Shown here piece by piece: positions 47,943-58,377 of a stretch of 64,000 bases of DNA. The translations under genes were made by a program, and so were the position numbers. The stretch is from Pseudomonas sp. efr-133-TYG-5 (GTDB taxonomy: Bacteria > Pseudomonadota > Gammaproteobacteria > Pseudomonadales > Pseudomonadaceae): the NCBI RefSeq assembly GCF_030209175.1, contig NZ_JARVSM010000001.1, forward strand, positions 930,001 to 994,000, in the 5' to 3' direction. Each line of letters starts with the position of its first letter. Positions within the stretch are counted from its first letter, which is position 1. The notes under the pieces are model-generated. The model was given only the letters and a program-made list of their open reading frames with translations, was not told the DNA's origin and did not search any database.

Positions 47943-49553
47943 ATGAATCAGGACAATCTGATCGAAGTGCGCGACCTCGCCGTTGAATTCGGCCTGGGCG
48001 AGCGCGTACACCGTGTGGTCGAAGGCGTCAGTTTCGACATCAAGCGTGGCGAAACCCTGGCCCTGGTCGGTGAGTCCGGCTCGGGCAAATCGGTGACGGC
48101 GCACTCGATCCTGCGCCTGCTGCCGTATCCGATCGCCCGCCATCCGTCCGGCAGCATCACCTACTCCGGGCAGAACCTGCTGGAACTGAAAGAAAAAACC
48201 ATTCGCCACATTCGCGGCAACCGCATCGCGATGATCTTTCAGGAGCCGATGACGTCGCTCAATCCGCTGCATTCCATCGAGAAGCAGATCAACGAGGTGC
48301 TGGGCATCCACAAGGGGCTGACCGGCAAAGTCGCGACCCGGCGTACCCTCGAGCTGCTGGAGATGGTCGGCATTCCCGAGCCGCACAAGCGCCTCAAGGC
48401 CCTGCCCCACGAATTGTCCGGTGGCCAGCGCCAGCGGGTGATGATCGCCATGGCCCTGGCCAACGAACCGGAACTGCTGATCGCCGACGAGCCGACCACT
48501 GCGCTGGACGTGACCGTTCAGCTGAAAATCCTCGACCTGCTCAAGCAATTGCAGGCTCGATTGGGCATGGCGCTGCTGCTGATCAGCCATGATTTGAATC
48601 TGGTGCGAAGAATTGCGCATCGTGTATGTGTCATGCAGCGCGGTTGCATCGTCGAACAGGCATCGTGCGCAGAGTTGTTCCGTTCGCCGCAGCATCCGTA
48701 CACGCGGGAACTGCTTGGCGCGGAGCCCAGCGGAGGCCCGGCGAGCAATAAAATCGGCGCGCCGCTGCTCGAGGTCGAAGACCTGAAAGTCTGGTTCCCG
48801 ATCAAGAAAGGCCTGCTCAAGCGCACGGTGGATCACGTCAAGGCGGTGGACGGCATCAATTTCAGCCTGCCCCAGGGGCAGACGCTGGGGATCGTCGGCG
48901 AAAGCGGTTCCGGCAAATCCACCCTCGGCCTGGCGATTTTGCGGCTGATCGGCAGCCAGGGCGCGATCCGTTTCGAGGGCAAGCAGCTAGACTGCCTGAC
49001 GCAGAACGAGGTTCGCCCGTTGCGCCGGGAGATGCAGGTGGTGTTCCAGGACCCATTTGGCAGCCTGAGCCCGCGGATGTGCGTGAGCGACATCGTTGGC
49101 GAGGGCCTGCGGATCCACAAGATGGGCACGCCGGCGGAACAGGAAGCAGCGATTATCGCGGCATTGAAGGAGGTAGGTCTGGATCCGGAAACCCGGCACC
49201 GCTACCCCCACGAATTTTCCGGTGGGCAGCGGCAACGTATCGCCATTGCCCGGGCCCTGGTGCTCAAACCGGCGCTGATCCTGCTGGACGAGCCGACATC
49301 GGCGCTCGACCGCACGGTGCAGCGGCAAGTGGTGGAGCTGTTGCGTTCACTGCAAGCCAAGTACAACCTGACGTATTTGTTCATCAGCCATGACCTGGCT
49401 GTCGTCAAAGCGCTGAGCCACCAGCTGATGGTGGTCAAGCATGGCCAAGTGGTCGAACAGGGAGACGCGCAAAGCATCTTTGCCGCCCCCCAACATCCGT
49501 ATACACAGCAGTTGCTGGAGGCCGCTTTTCTGGCACCAGCCACTGCGCAATAA
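47943..49553 (+). CDS. nppD: Peptide ABC transporter ATP-binding protein YejF-type, two ATPase domains
   Basis: 536 residues with two complete ABC modules: Walker [12 protein letters not shown] and [11 protein letters not shown], signatures [12 protein letters not shown] and [12 protein letters not shown], and two Walker B/D-loops (ADEPTTALD and LDEPTSALD). Each half ends in an oligopeptide-type domain (YTRELL and [10 protein letters not shown]). ATG 47943 is one base after the nppC stop. It energises the importer. Confidence 0.94.
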   Translation: MNQDNLIEVRDLAVEFGLGERVHRVVEGVSFDIKRGETLALVGESGSGKSVTAHSILRLLPYPIARHPSGSITYSGQNLLELKEKTIRHIRGNRIAMIFQEPMTSLNPLHSIEKQINEVLGIHKGLTGKVATRRTLELLEMVGIPEPHKRLKALPHELSGGQRQRVMIAMALANEPELLIADEPTTALDVTVQLKILDLLKQLQARLGMALLLISHDLNLVRRIAHRVCVMQRGCIVEQASCAELFRSPQHPYTRELLGAEPSGGPASNKIGAPLLEVEDLKVWFPIKKGLLKRTVDHVKAVDGINFSLPQGQTLGIVGESGSGKSTLGLAILRLIGSQGAIRFEGKQLDCLTQNEVRPLRREMQVVFQDPFGSLSPRMCVSDIVGEGLRIHKMGTPAEQEAAIIAALKEVGLDPETRHRYPHEFSGGQRQRIAIARALVLKPALILLDEPTSALDRTVQRQVVELLRSLQAKYNLTYLFISHDLAVVKALSHQLMVVKHGQVVEQGDAQSIFAAPQHPYTQQLLEAAFLAPATAQ

Positions 49554-49572
49554 CCTGAAAGAGGAGCAACAC

Positions 49573-50367
49573 ATGGGTTTTCTCGCCGGTAAGCGCGTAC
49601 TGATCGTCGGTGTCGCCAGCAAGCTGTCCATCGCATCCGGCATCGCTGCCGCCATGCATCGCGAGGGCGCTGAGCTTGCCTTCACTTATCAGAACGACAA
49701 ACTCAAAGGTCGTGTCGAAGAATTCGCCCAGGGCTGGGGCTCGAGCCCTGAGCTGTGCTTCCCGTGCGACGTGGCCAGCGATGAAGAAATCGCCAAGGTC
49801 TTCGAAGCACTGAGCAAGAAGTGGGACGGCCTGGACTGCATCGTGCACTCCGTCGGCTTCGCCCCGGGCGACCAACTGGACGGCGACTTCACCGAAGCCA
49901 CCACCCGCGAAGGTTTCCGCATCGCTCACGACATCAGCGCCTACAGCTTCGTGGCCCTGGCCAAGGCCGGTCGCGAAATGATGAAGGGCCGCAACGGCAG
50001 CCTGCTGACCCTGTCGTACCTGGGCGCCGAGCGCACCATGCCGAACTACAACGTCATGGGCATGGCCAAGGCTTCGCTGGAAGCCGGCGTACGTTACCTG
50101 GCCGGCTCCCTGGGCCCGGACGGCACCCGCGTCAACTGCGTATCGGCCGGTCCGATCCGTACCCTGGCGGCCTCGGGCATCAAGAACTTCCGCAAGATGC
50201 TGGCCGCCAACGAAGCGCAAACCCCACTGCGCCGCAACGTCACCATCGAAGAAGTCGGCAACGCCGGCGCCTTCCTGTGCTCCGACCTGGCGTCGGGCAT
50301 CAGCGGTGAAATCATGTACGTGGACGGCGGCTTCAACACCACCGCCATGGGCAACATCGAAGAGTGA
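49573..50367 (+). CDS. fabI: Enoyl-[acyl-carrier-protein] reductase (NADH)
   Basis: 264 residues, short-chain dehydrogenase fold: [13 protein letters not shown] dinucleotide site, SVGFAPGD, and the FabI catalytic pair Tyr and Lys in [16 protein letters not shown] (Y-x6-K). It performs the last reduction of type II fatty-acid elongation and is the triclosan target. GAGGAG before the ATG at 49573. It follows nppD by 20 bp and ends in a terminator. Confidence 0.96.
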   Translation: MGFLAGKRVLIVGVASKLSIASGIAAAMHREGAELAFTYQNDKLKGRVEEFAQGWGSSPELCFPCDVASDEEIAKVFEALSKKWDGLDCIVHSVGFAPGDQLDGDFTEATTREGFRIAHDISAYSFVALAKAGREMMKGRNGSLLTLSYLGAERTMPNYNVMGMAKASLEAGVRYLAGSLGPDGTRVNCVSAGPIRTLAASGIKNFRKMLAANEAQTPLRRNVTIEEVGNAGAFLCSDLASGISGEIMYVDGGFNTTAMGNIEE

Positions 50368-50387
50368 TCTTCGCCTAGCCAGGAAAA

Positions 50388-50413
50388 AACCCGCCGATTG
50401 GCGGGTTTTTTTT
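50388..50413. terminator. Bidirectional terminator between fabI and the delta-60-repeat gene
   Basis: AACCCGCC / GGCGGGTT with loop GATT; A-rich on the left and eight T on the right, so it can serve both converging genes. Confidence 0.93.
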
Positions 50414-50441
50414 GCTGTCGGCGCGCGCCATTCGCCGCCGT

Positions 50442-51647
50442 TTATTGCAGTTGAATGCCGAGCACGTAGGGTTTGCGCGGATCGTTGTCATCCACCGCCG
50501 CCAGCAGACGCTGCTGATTGGCCAGGATCTGCAAGTCGTACAGAAGGCTGGGCCGCTCATACACCTTGATTCCTTGATCGGCAAAATCCGAATCGAGACG
50601 GCCATCCGGCAAAAGACGCAACCAGTATGCGTTTGGATAAGGCCCCACCAGACCGCCGACGACCACGCTGTTGTCGGCCTGGATTGCAACCGATCGGCAA
50701 TTCACCTCGTAGCCGGGTACTTGCGAGGGAATGTCGACAACAACGGTTCGCCCGTCATTGAACGTCGGGTCGTCTAGCCCATCAGCCGTCAATCGGGAGA
50801 TGCACGCGACACGCAGACCCGCGTTGCTCACGCCATGGCCGACACACACGATGGCGTTGGCATCGACGGACATGTTTTCCATTGTGTAATTGTGTTCCGA
50901 CTCCCAGTAACCGGCGCGTCCGAATGAAGCATCGAGCCCGCCGCCCGGGAAATATCTGGCCACCGCCTGGGTCCAGGGGTTTTCGCCCTCCCGTCTGACA
51001 GTTCCGCCCACGAGGATTTTGCCATCGTCGGTGACCGCGACAGCCGCGCCTTCGGAGCGCGCATCATTGAAACGAACCTCGATGAAACCTTGCCCGCCAA
51101 ACGCCAGGTCGACTTCGCCATTGGCCAGCAGTCGATGAAGTTCGGTTGTCCGTTGATTCTGTGGGTCCGATCGGTGCACCAGCACCAGTATCTTGCCGTC
51201 TGCCTGCAAACAACCGGTAGGCCCCCAGGCATTTGCACCGGAAATGATTTTATTGCCGAAAATCAGATCAGGACTGCCACTGGGATTAAACCGCGTCAGC
51301 GCCGTCTCGCGGCGAAAGGGATCGAGCCCCACCTGGCCGATCACGACAATCTTGCCGTCCGCCTGCAACATCAGCCTGGCCGGCAGCGAATCGACGCCGG
51401 TAATGAACTCCCACTCAATGACACCATTGCGGCCAAACTGCGGGTCCAGCGTTGCATCGGGCAAGACGCGATAAATCCAGATCCGCGATGTGACCCAGAC
51501 CGCCAGGAGCATGGCCCCCTGTTCATCGATCACGATCGACCTGATCGAGCCCCTGGACGTTGGAATCGCATAAATACCGTTGTTGGCAAACGCAGGATCC
51601 AGTTCACCCGCAGCGGCCAGGTGGATGGAGCGGTCTTCAATTGCCAT
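50442..51647 (-). CDS. Delta-60 repeat protein (beta-propeller-like), downstream copy
   Basis: 401 residues built of about seven repeats, each with a LD-x2-F-G-x2-G core: ELDPAFANNGI, TLDPQFGRNGV, SPDLIFGNKII, EVDLAFGGQGF, GLDASFGRAGY and RLDSDFADQGI, each paired with a DGKI-VVG strand. The pattern predicts a repeated beta-sheet or propeller. No signal peptide. The ATG at 51647 has AAGGAGG. It is a clear paralogue of the gene just upstream. Function unknown. Confidence 0.82.
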   Translation of the reverse strand: MAIEDRSIHLAAAGELDPAFANNGIYAIPTSRGSIRSIVIDEQGAMLLAVWVTSRIWIYRVLPDATLDPQFGRNGVIEWEFITGVDSLPARLMLQADGKIVVIGQVGLDPFRRETALTRFNPSGSPDLIFGNKIISGANAWGPTGCLQADGKILVLVHRSDPQNQRTTELHRLLANGEVDLAFGGQGFIEVRFNDARSEGAAVAVTDDGKILVGGTVRREGENPWTQAVARYFPGGGLDASFGRAGYWESEHNYTMENMSVDANAIVCVGHGVSNAGLRVACISRLTADGLDDPTFNDGRTVVVDIPSQVPGYEVNCRSVAIQADNSVVVGGLVGPYPNAYWLRLLPDGRLDSDFADQGIKVYERPSLLYDLQILANQQRLLAAVDDNDPRKPYVLGIQLQ

Positions 51648-51736
51648 GGTTTTCCTCCTTCTGAAGGGTGGCACTGGCATTGCGTCAACCAATGCCCGCC
51701 GAACACTGAGCAACACGCCAGCGTAATGCTCCAGGT

Positions 51737-52957
51737 TCACTCACCGGTTTCCCCGAGCCAGATCCCCAATACACACGGCAGGCGCGCCGGCATTTGATCC
51801 ACGGCCGCCAGCATGCGCTGGCGGGCATGTTGCTGATGCACATCCCAGAACGCGGTTCGCCGGTCATGCACCACCAGCCCTTGCTCGCCAAAATCCGGGT
51901 CGAGACTGCCATCGGGCAACAGTCGCAGCCAGAAGGCGTGGGATTCGAATCCAGCATCACCGGCCACGACGATTTTCCCGTCGGTCTGGACCAACGCTGA
52001 ATTGCATTTAACGAAGTAGCCAGGCCTGTCGGCGGGAATATCGATATGGAGGGATTGGCCATTATTGAATGTCGGTGCATAGGCGCCGTCAGGGGTCAGT
52101 CTGGAGATGCTCGCAAAACGCCCCTGGTCCGGCGTCGTGTGATAGCCGACACAGACAATGCCCTGCGGGTCTGCGGCGATATTGATCAAGGAGGTGATGC
52201 CTTCGGACTCCCACCAGCCCGCCTGGCCGAAAGAGTGATCGAGTGTTCCATCCGGGAGGAATCTGGCAACGGCTTTGGTCAATGGCATGTCATTTTCTCG
52301 CCGCGCCGTGACCCCCACCAGAATCCGCCCGTCCGGCGTAACGGTCACGGCTTCGCCGCGCAGTTGCGCACCGTCGAGTTTGAGCTTGATGAACCCCTGT
52401 TCGAAAAACTCCCGGTCGATCTCGCCGTTGGCCTGCAGGCGATAAAGCAGGCTGATCTGCTCATCGCTGTTATCCACGCCCCTGACCACCAGCACCAGGA
52501 CCTTGCCATCCTGCTGCAGACAACCTTGCGGGCCGCTGAACTCTTTGCCGGGAATGATTTTATTGCCGAACACCAGATCCGGGCTGCCGTTCTCGTTGAA
52601 GCGGGTCAACATCGTCACCCGCTGGTTCGGATTGTTGCCGGCGGCGCCCAGCACCAGAATCTTGCCATCGGCCTGTACCATCACCTTGGCCGGCAACGAG
52701 TCGGTCTGCGGCTCGAAGGTCCACGCGGTGACACCGTCGCGGCCAAACTGCCGATCCAGCGTGCCGTCCGCGAGGATGCGGCACAGGTAAAACTCAGGCG
52801 AGGCCCAGGCCACCAGCACCAGGCGCCCTTGGGAATCGGCAGCGATGGAGCGGATCGAGCCCCAGGAGGCTGGAAAGGTGAAGATGCCGTTGTCGGCAAA
52901 CGTCGTATCCAGATCGCCAGGTTTTGCGCGATCGTCGAAGTGGTTCGGAGCGGCCAT
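51737..52957 (-). CDS. Delta-60 repeat protein, upstream copy
   Basis: 406 residues with the same repeat plan: DLDTTFADNGI, TLDRQFGRDGV, SPDLVFGNKII, EIDREFFEQGF, TLDHSFGQAGW and SLDPDFGEQGL. No signal peptide is seen. I prefer the ATG at 52957 with AAGGA 9 bp upstream over the ATG at 52966. It is 89 bp upstream of its paralogue in the same direction; the two probably share transcription. Function unknown. Confidence 0.82.
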   Translation of the reverse strand: MAAPNHFDDRAKPGDLDTTFADNGIFTFPASWGSIRSIAADSQGRLVLVAWASPEFYLCRILADGTLDRQFGRDGVTAWTFEPQTDSLPAKVMVQADGKILVLGAAGNNPNQRVTMLTRFNENGSPDLVFGNKIIPGKEFSGPQGCLQQDGKVLVLVVRGVDNSDEQISLLYRLQANGEIDREFFEQGFIKLKLDGAQLRGEAVTVTPDGRILVGVTARRENDMPLTKAVARFLPDGTLDHSFGQAGWWESEGITSLINIAADPQGIVCVGYHTTPDQGRFASISRLTPDGAYAPTFNNGQSLHIDIPADRPGYFVKCNSALVQTDGKIVVAGDAGFESHAFWLRLLPDGSLDPDFGEQGLVVHDRRTAFWDVHQQHARQRMLAAVDQMPARLPCVLGIWLGETGE

Positions 52958-53150
52958 GGTCTGCATCCTTCAGGTAGTTGCGCCCTGCTCGCCCGTGCAC
53001 TCGCAATCGAGTGGCGAAGAGCCGACGCGCTGACAGGAAGGACTATTGCGCGCACCAGGCGGCGTTGGCACCTGTCAGATCTGACAGTTCGATGGTCCGG
53101 CCGGGCCATATCGGTGTCTTTACCGGCCAATACTCACGGCGGTGGCTTTT

Positions 53151-54005
53151 TCACTGCAGGCAACTGGCGAACATCTGCTGGATCGGCAATCCACGCTGGC
53201 TGTAGCGCTGCAGCAGAACCAGTTCGCGATAGAACGTCAGTTCAGCCAGCTCGATCACCCGCACTTTCAACGGCTGCTCCAGCCACAAACCGGCCTTCGG
53301 CAGCAGCGAAACGCCGAGGCCGCACTCGACCATCTTCACAATGGCGTCCAGCTCGTCGAGCTCCAGCGCGACACGGACCTCCAGGCGCTGTTCGCGCAGG
53401 AATCGCGTCACCAGTCGGCCGCCGAACGAGTTGCGGTCGTAGCGCACGTGGGGCTGTTCGGCAAGCAGCTGCAACGGCTCGTCGCCATCGACAGTCAGCG
53501 GCACGATCAGCACGAACGGCTCACGGCGGATCACCTGCGCCGACAGTTCCTTGGGCAGTTCGAACGGCGGCTTGATCATGATCGCCAAGTCCACTTCACC
53601 GGCATCGACCTGACTCAGCAGGTTCAGCGACACCCCCGGCACCAGTTTGGGCTCCAGGCCCGGCGCCTGTTGGCGCAGGCGCACCAGGGCGTGCGGCAAG
53701 AGCCCGGTTTGCGCGGTGGCCACGGCGCCGATTTTCAGTTCGCCGCGATATTCGCCCGCCGCTTCGCTGACCGCCATGCGCTGGAAAGTCGCGAGCATTT
53801 CCTCGGCCAGCGGCACCGCGCGCTGCCCGGCCGGATTGAGGATGGCCTGGCGCCCGGTGCGGTCGAACAGGCGCACCCCCAGCGCCTGTTCCAGGTTGCG
53901 AATCTGCGCGCTGACCGCCGATTGGGTCAGGCCGATATGCAGGCCGGCGGCGGCGAAGGTGCCGTGACGGGCCACCGCGAGAAAGGTTTTCAGTTCACGC
54001 AGCAT
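53151..54005 (-). CDS. LysR-family transcriptional regulator
   Basis: 284 residues: N-terminal HTH (MLRELKTFLAVARHGTFAAA, then GLTQSAVSAQIRNLEQALG) and a LysR effector-binding domain (about 90-280). Divergent from the VOC gene (112 bp), the usual arrangement for a regulator and its target. Confidence 0.92.
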   Translation of the reverse strand: MLRELKTFLAVARHGTFAAAGLHIGLTQSAVSAQIRNLEQALGVRLFDRTGRQAILNPAGQRAVPLAEEMLATFQRMAVSEAAGEYRGELKIGAVATAQTGLLPHALVRLRQQAPGLEPKLVPGVSLNLLSQVDAGEVDLAIMIKPPFELPKELSAQVIRREPFVLIVPLTVDGDEPLQLLAEQPHVRYDRNSFGGRLVTRFLREQRLEVRVALELDELDAIVKMVECGLGVSLLPKAGLWLEQPLKVRVIELAELTFYRELVLLQRYSQRGLPIQQMFASCLQ

Positions 54006-54117
54006 GGGCTTCTCGATTGATCGAAATAATTTGAGCTCGACGAAAAAACTATCGTCTTTCCATCGAAAAGCACAGCGGTAAACTGGCGTTACCCCATCGT
54101 TGACCGAGATTGATCAC

Positions 54118-54543
54118 ATGCCTCTCAGCCCTTTTCATCTGGCCATTCCGGTGTATGACCTGGCCGCCGCGCGGCATTTCTATCGCGACGTGTTTGGTCT
54201 GGAAGAAGGCCGTTCCAGTACGCACTGGGTCGACTTCAATTTCTTTGGCCACCAACTGGTGATTCATCTGGCGCCGAAGAACGCCGCCCAGGAAGCCGCG
54301 CACACCAACGCCGTGGACGGTCACGACGTGCCGGTGCCGCATTTTGGCGTGGTGCTGACGATGCAGGCCTGGCAGGCGCTGGCCGAGCGCTTGCAGGCGC
54401 TGGGTACGCAGTTTGTCATCGAGCCGGGGATTCGTTTTCAGGGCCAGGTCGGCGAGCAAGCGACCATGTTTCTCTTCGACCCGTGCGGCAATGCCCTGGA
54501 ATTCAAGGCGTTCAAGGACATCGGCCAATTGTTTGCCAAATGA
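54118..54543 (+). CDS. VOC-family protein (glyoxalase/bleomycin-resistance/dioxygenase superfamily)
   Basis: 141 residues. A paired beta-alpha-beta-beta-beta fold with [27 protein letters not shown] and an [15 protein letters not shown] end; candidate metal ligands are His in the first strand, His in HVPVPHFG and Glu near the end. The ATG at 54118 is preferred over 54100. The divergent LysR gene is the likely regulator. Substrate unknown. Confidence 0.85.
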   Translation: MPLSPFHLAIPVYDLAAARHFYRDVFGLEEGRSSTHWVDFNFFGHQLVIHLAPKNAAQEAAHTNAVDGHDVPVPHFGVVLTMQAWQALAERLQALGTQFVIEPGIRFQGQVGEQATMFLFDPCGNALEFKAFKDIGQLFAK

Positions 54544-54586
54544 GTGCGGTACGGCCGACGCGGATCATCCGCGCCGGCGCCAGACC

Positions 54587-55552
54587 CTAGCGTCGCTTCA
54601 ATGCCTGCTTGTGCGCATACATCGCCGAGTCGGCATCCGCCAGCAAGGTCGCCACGTTGTCATGGCGCTGAGGGTCGTATTCGATCTGGCCGACACTGAA
54701 ACGGATGTCATAACCGCGCTGCAGCATGGCATTGCGCTCGTCGAGAATTTCCTTGAGCCGCGCCATGATCGCCGTGGTTTCGACATGGCTGGAGCCGGTC
54801 AGCAACGCGACGAACTCATCGCCACCGAGGCGCCCGACCACGTCGCTTTCGCGAAAGGCGATGCGCAGCACGTCGGCGAAAGTCTTCAGCGCGTTGTCGC
54901 CCTCGGCATGGCCGTAGAGATCGTTGATCTGCTTGAAGTCGTTGAGATCGAAAAACAGCAGCGTCGCCGGTCTGTCGAGGCGCTTGCAGGCGTCGAGCCC
55001 GTGCTGGGCCAGGGTCTTGAAACCGCGCCGGTTGGACAGCAGCGTCAGCTCGTCCATGCTCGCCATCTGCACCGCCATCAGCTCCTGCTCGGCCATGCCG
55101 GCCAGGTCGCGCAGCAAGGCGCGTTCTTCGTCGTCGAGTTGGCGGGGCTGGGTGTCGATCAGGCACAGCGTGCCCATTTTGTTGCCATTGGGCACGGTCA
55201 GCGGATAGCCGGCGTAGAAACGGATATTCGGCGCGCCGGTCACCAACGGGTTGTCGTGGAAGCGCTCGTCCTGCTTGGCGTCCGGCACCAGCAGCAGTTC
55301 GTCCTGAAGGATCGCGTGACCGCAGAACGACACATCGCGCGAGGTTTCATTGACGTCGAGGCCGACGCAGGACTTGAACCACTGGCGATCCTTGTCCACC
55401 AGCGTGACCAGCGCAATCGGTACGTTGAACAGGCGCTTGGCCAGGCGGGTCAGCCGGTCGAAGCGCTCTTCGGGCGCCGAATCAAGGACATTCAGGCCAT
55501 GCAGCACCTGAATGCGCGCGGCTTCGTTGACGGGTTTGCTCGGGGCCAGCAT
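54587..55552 (-). CDS. GAF-GGDEF diguanylate cyclase
   Basis: 321 residues. A GAF domain (about 20-160: VPIALVTLVDKDRQWFKSC, FCGHAILQDELLLVPD) precedes a GGDEF domain whose signature LGGDEFVALL is intact. No RxxD-type inhibitory site is obvious. It makes cyclic di-GMP in response to a GAF ligand. ATG 55552 with GGAG upstream is preferred to 55564. No membrane segment. Confidence 0.92.
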   Translation of the reverse strand: MLAPSKPVNEAARIQVLHGLNVLDSAPEERFDRLTRLAKRLFNVPIALVTLVDKDRQWFKSCVGLDVNETSRDVSFCGHAILQDELLLVPDAKQDERFHDNPLVTGAPNIRFYAGYPLTVPNGNKMGTLCLIDTQPRQLDDEERALLRDLAGMAEQELMAVQMASMDELTLLSNRRGFKTLAQHGLDACKRLDRPATLLFFDLNDFKQINDLYGHAEGDNALKTFADVLRIAFRESDVVGRLGGDEFVALLTGSSHVETTAIMARLKEILDERNAMLQRGYDIRFSVGQIEYDPQRHDNVATLLADADSAMYAHKQALKRR

Positions 55553-55613
55553 CACACACTCCATCGGGGTCAGTGGCCGTTAGAGTAGCGTGATTCTCAG
55601 CCGCCACCCACCT

Positions 55614-56192
55614 TCAACTGCCCGCCACCGGGCATGGCCCGCCGGCATCTGCCCAAAGCTTGAACTGGGTAACAAAAATATCGTGCGGCACCGGCACCGG
55701 CGCACGCCCTGCTCCGGGGTTCCAGCCCCACAGCACCAGTTTGTCCTCGCTGACATGCTTGAGCAGCGCGGCGAAGTCGCGATCGCCGTTGCTGGCGCGG
55801 TCCTTGATCATGGCGCAGAGGCGATCCGGTGGCAGGCCGATCCAGGCCATTTTGTGCGCGGCCGGCGGCAGGCTCCAGTGCGGCGCGCCAGGTGGCGCGT
55901 GAGGGCCGTAGCTGGCCGGCGGATTGCTTTCGGCGTGGCAGGTCGCACACGGCAACCCGGCGGCCCCCTTGCCGTCCAGGCCGCGCACCACGTTCATCGC
56001 GTGCGGCAGGCCGGCGTCGAATTGCAGCGGCGAATCGCCAGGAATGTGGCAATTCTGGCAACGCGGGCTCTGAAACACTTTCTGTACCGTGCCGAAGGCT
56101 TGCAGCGCCTGCTGGTCGTCGGCGAACAGATCCGAGGCATACCCGCCCAGACCGAGCAGCAGTACCGTTCCCAGCATCAGATGACGTTTCAT
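55614..56192 (-). CDS. Periplasmic diheme-type cytochrome c of the molybdoenzyme operon
   Basis: 192 residues with a signal peptide (cut near LFA) and two heme c motifs, CQNCH and CATCH; further Met/His ligands may lie in HAPPGAPHW and HKMAWIGLPP. It begins one base after the stop of the large molybdoenzyme subunit, so it is presumably its electron acceptor. Confidence 0.85.
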   Translation of the reverse strand: MKRHLMLGTVLLLGLGGYASDLFADDQQALQAFGTVQKVFQSPRCQNCHIPGDSPLQFDAGLPHAMNVVRGLDGKGAAGLPCATCHAESNPPASYGPHAPPGAPHWSLPPAAHKMAWIGLPPDRLCAMIKDRASNGDRDFAALLKHVSEDKLVLWGWNPGAGRAPVPVPHDIFVTQFKLWADAGGPCPVAGS

Positions 56193-56193
56193 G

Positions 56194-58356
56194 TCACACC
56201 CCCGACAGTTGCAGCGGCAGTTCGCGCAGGCGCTGCCCGGTCAGGGCGAACACCGCGTTGGCCACCGCCGGCGCAGTGGGCGGCACACCGGCCTCGCCGA
56301 TGCCGCCGGGTTTGTCGGTGCTGGGCACGATGTGCACCTCGACCACCGGCATCTCGTTGAGGCGCAGCACCTGATAGTCGTGATAGTTGGACTGCACCAC
56401 CTGGCCGTCCTTGAGCGTCAGTTTGCTGTGCAGGGCCATACCGAGGCCGAAGGTGATGCACGACTCCATCTGCGCGGCGATGCTCTGCGGGTTGACCGCA
56501 ATCCCGCAGTCCACCGCGCACACCACCCGGTGCACGCGGATCTGCAGATTGTCCTGGGAGACCTCGGCGACCTGCGCCACATAGCTGCCGAACGACTCGT
56601 GCACCGCCACGCCGAGGGCATGGCCGTCGGGCAGCGGCGCCTGCCAGTTGGCCTTCTCCACCGCCAGGTTGAGCACGCCGAGATGCCGTGCATGTTCCTT
56701 GAGCAGCGTGCGCCGGTACTCCACCGGGTCCTTGCCGGCCGCCGTGGCCATTTCGTCGACCAGCGACTCCATGACGAACGCGGTGTGGCTGTGCCCCACC
56801 GAACGCAGCCACAGCACATTGATGCCGGTCTGCGGTGAATGCAGCTCGACCTGATGGTTGGCCAGGCCCTTGACATAGGGGCTGTCGGCCACGCCCTCGA
56901 CCGAAGTCTGGTCGATGCCGTTCTTGACCATGGTCGCCTCGAGCATGGTCCCGGCCATGATCGACTGGCCGACCAGTACGTGCTGCCAGGATTGCGGCAG
57001 GCCATCGGCGCCGAGGCCGATTCGCGCCTGATGAAGGAACATCGAACGGTAGTAGCCGCCACGGATATCGTCCTCGCGCGACCACACGGTTTTCACCGGC
57101 AACCCCGCCGCCTTCGCCACCTGCACGGCTTCGGCGACGAAGTCCGAGGTCGGGTTGGCGCGCCGGCCGAACCCGCCGCCGAGAAATTCGGTGTGGATCA
57201 CCACCTGTTCCGGCTTGAGCCCGGTGATCTTGCCGGCGACCATCTGATCGAGGGTCTGGAACTGGGTGCCGGTCCAGATCTCGCAGCGCTCGGCACTGAT
57301 TTTCACCGTGCAGTTGAGCGGCTCCATCGGTGCGTGAGCCAGGTACGGCACGCTGTACTCGACGTCGATTTTCTTCCCGGCCTTGGCGAATTGGCCCTTG
57401 GCGTCGCCGGCCTGAGCGGCCGAAGTGCCCGGCGTGGCGGCGAGTTTGCGAAACTCGGCGAGGAGTTTTTCGCTGCTCAGGTCCGCGTGCTGGCCAAGGT
57501 CCCAGTCGACTTTCAGCGCATCGCGACCGAGTTTCGCCGCCCAGTAATGCTCGGCGATCACCGCCACCCCGGTCGGCACTTGCACCACTTTATGCACGCC
57601 CGGGATCGCCAGCGCCTGCGCACCTTCGAAGGATTTCACGCTGGCGCCGAACACCGGTGCGCGGGCGACCATCGCGGTCATCAGGCCATCGAACTGCACG
57701 TCCATGCCGAATTTGGCGCGGCCGGTGATTTTTTCCGGGGTGTCGAGACGCTTGGTCGGTTTGCCGATGACTTTCCAGTCCTTGGCCTCCTTGAAGGTGA
57801 TCGATTTCGGATCGGGCACCGGCAATTGCCCGGCGGCGTCCGCCAGTTCGCCGTAGGTGGCGCGCTTGTCACCGGCGATCACCACGCCTGCTTCGGTGCG
57901 AATCGTCGAGGCCGCCACCTCGAAGCGCCTGGCCGCGGCCTCGACCAGCATCTGCCGCGCCGTAGCGCCCGCCAGGCGGTAGCGGTCGAACTCCATCCAG
58001 GTCGAGGTCGAGCCGCCGGTGATCTGCATGCCGCCAAAACCTGGCATGCCGTAGTCGGCGGCCGAGGCCGGCGAGTGCTCGACGCGGATCTTCGCCCAGT
58101 CGGCGTCGAGTTCCTCGGCGATCAACATGGTCAGGCCGGTCCAGATGCCCTGGCCCATTTCCGAGTGCCCCAGCAACACGGTGACGCTGTTGTCGGCGGC
58201 GATGCGCAGGAACGCATTCGGCGCGAACACCTTGCCTTCATTCTCGGCCGCCAGGGCAAAGCGATGGCCGCCGGGAACGACGAACGCCACCACCAGGCCA
58301 CCGCCCAGCAGCGCGCTGCCCCTGAGAAAAGCGCGACGGGATACAGAACTGTTCAT
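56194..58356 (-). CDS. Isoquinoline 1-oxidoreductase-type molybdenum large subunit
   Basis: 720 residues. A Tat signal (SRRAFLRGS) targets it to the periplasm. The Mo-pterin site motifs of the xanthine-dehydrogenase family are GGGFGRR, the Q/E-loop [13 protein letters not shown], and the catalytic Glu in [19 protein letters not shown]. Enzymes of this class oxidise aldehydes or N-heterocycles with water. The ATG at 58356 is preferred over the TTG three bases upstream because GGAGA is 7 bp before it. The substrate is unknown. Confidence 0.9.
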   Translation of the reverse strand: MNSSVSRRAFLRGSALLGGGLVVAFVVPGGHRFALAAENEGKVFAPNAFLRIAADNSVTVLLGHSEMGQGIWTGLTMLIAEELDADWAKIRVEHSPASAADYGMPGFGGMQITGGSTSTWMEFDRYRLAGATARQMLVEAAARRFEVAASTIRTEAGVVIAGDKRATYGELADAAGQLPVPDPKSITFKEAKDWKVIGKPTKRLDTPEKITGRAKFGMDVQFDGLMTAMVARAPVFGASVKSFEGAQALAIPGVHKVVQVPTGVAVIAEHYWAAKLGRDALKVDWDLGQHADLSSEKLLAEFRKLAATPGTSAAQAGDAKGQFAKAGKKIDVEYSVPYLAHAPMEPLNCTVKISAERCEIWTGTQFQTLDQMVAGKITGLKPEQVVIHTEFLGGGFGRRANPTSDFVAEAVQVAKAAGLPVKTVWSREDDIRGGYYRSMFLHQARIGLGADGLPQSWQHVLVGQSIMAGTMLEATMVKNGIDQTSVEGVADSPYVKGLANHQVELHSPQTGINVLWLRSVGHSHTAFVMESLVDEMATAAGKDPVEYRRTLLKEHARHLGVLNLAVEKANWQAPLPDGHALGVAVHESFGSYVAQVAEVSQDNLQIRVHRVVCAVDCGIAVNPQSIAAQMESCITFGLGMALHSKLTLKDGQVVQSNYHDYQVLRLNEMPVVEVHIVPSTDKPGGIGEAGVPPTAPAVANAVFALTGQRLRELPLQLSGV

Positions 58357-58377
58357 CAAGTTTCTCCCCGCGCCGGC

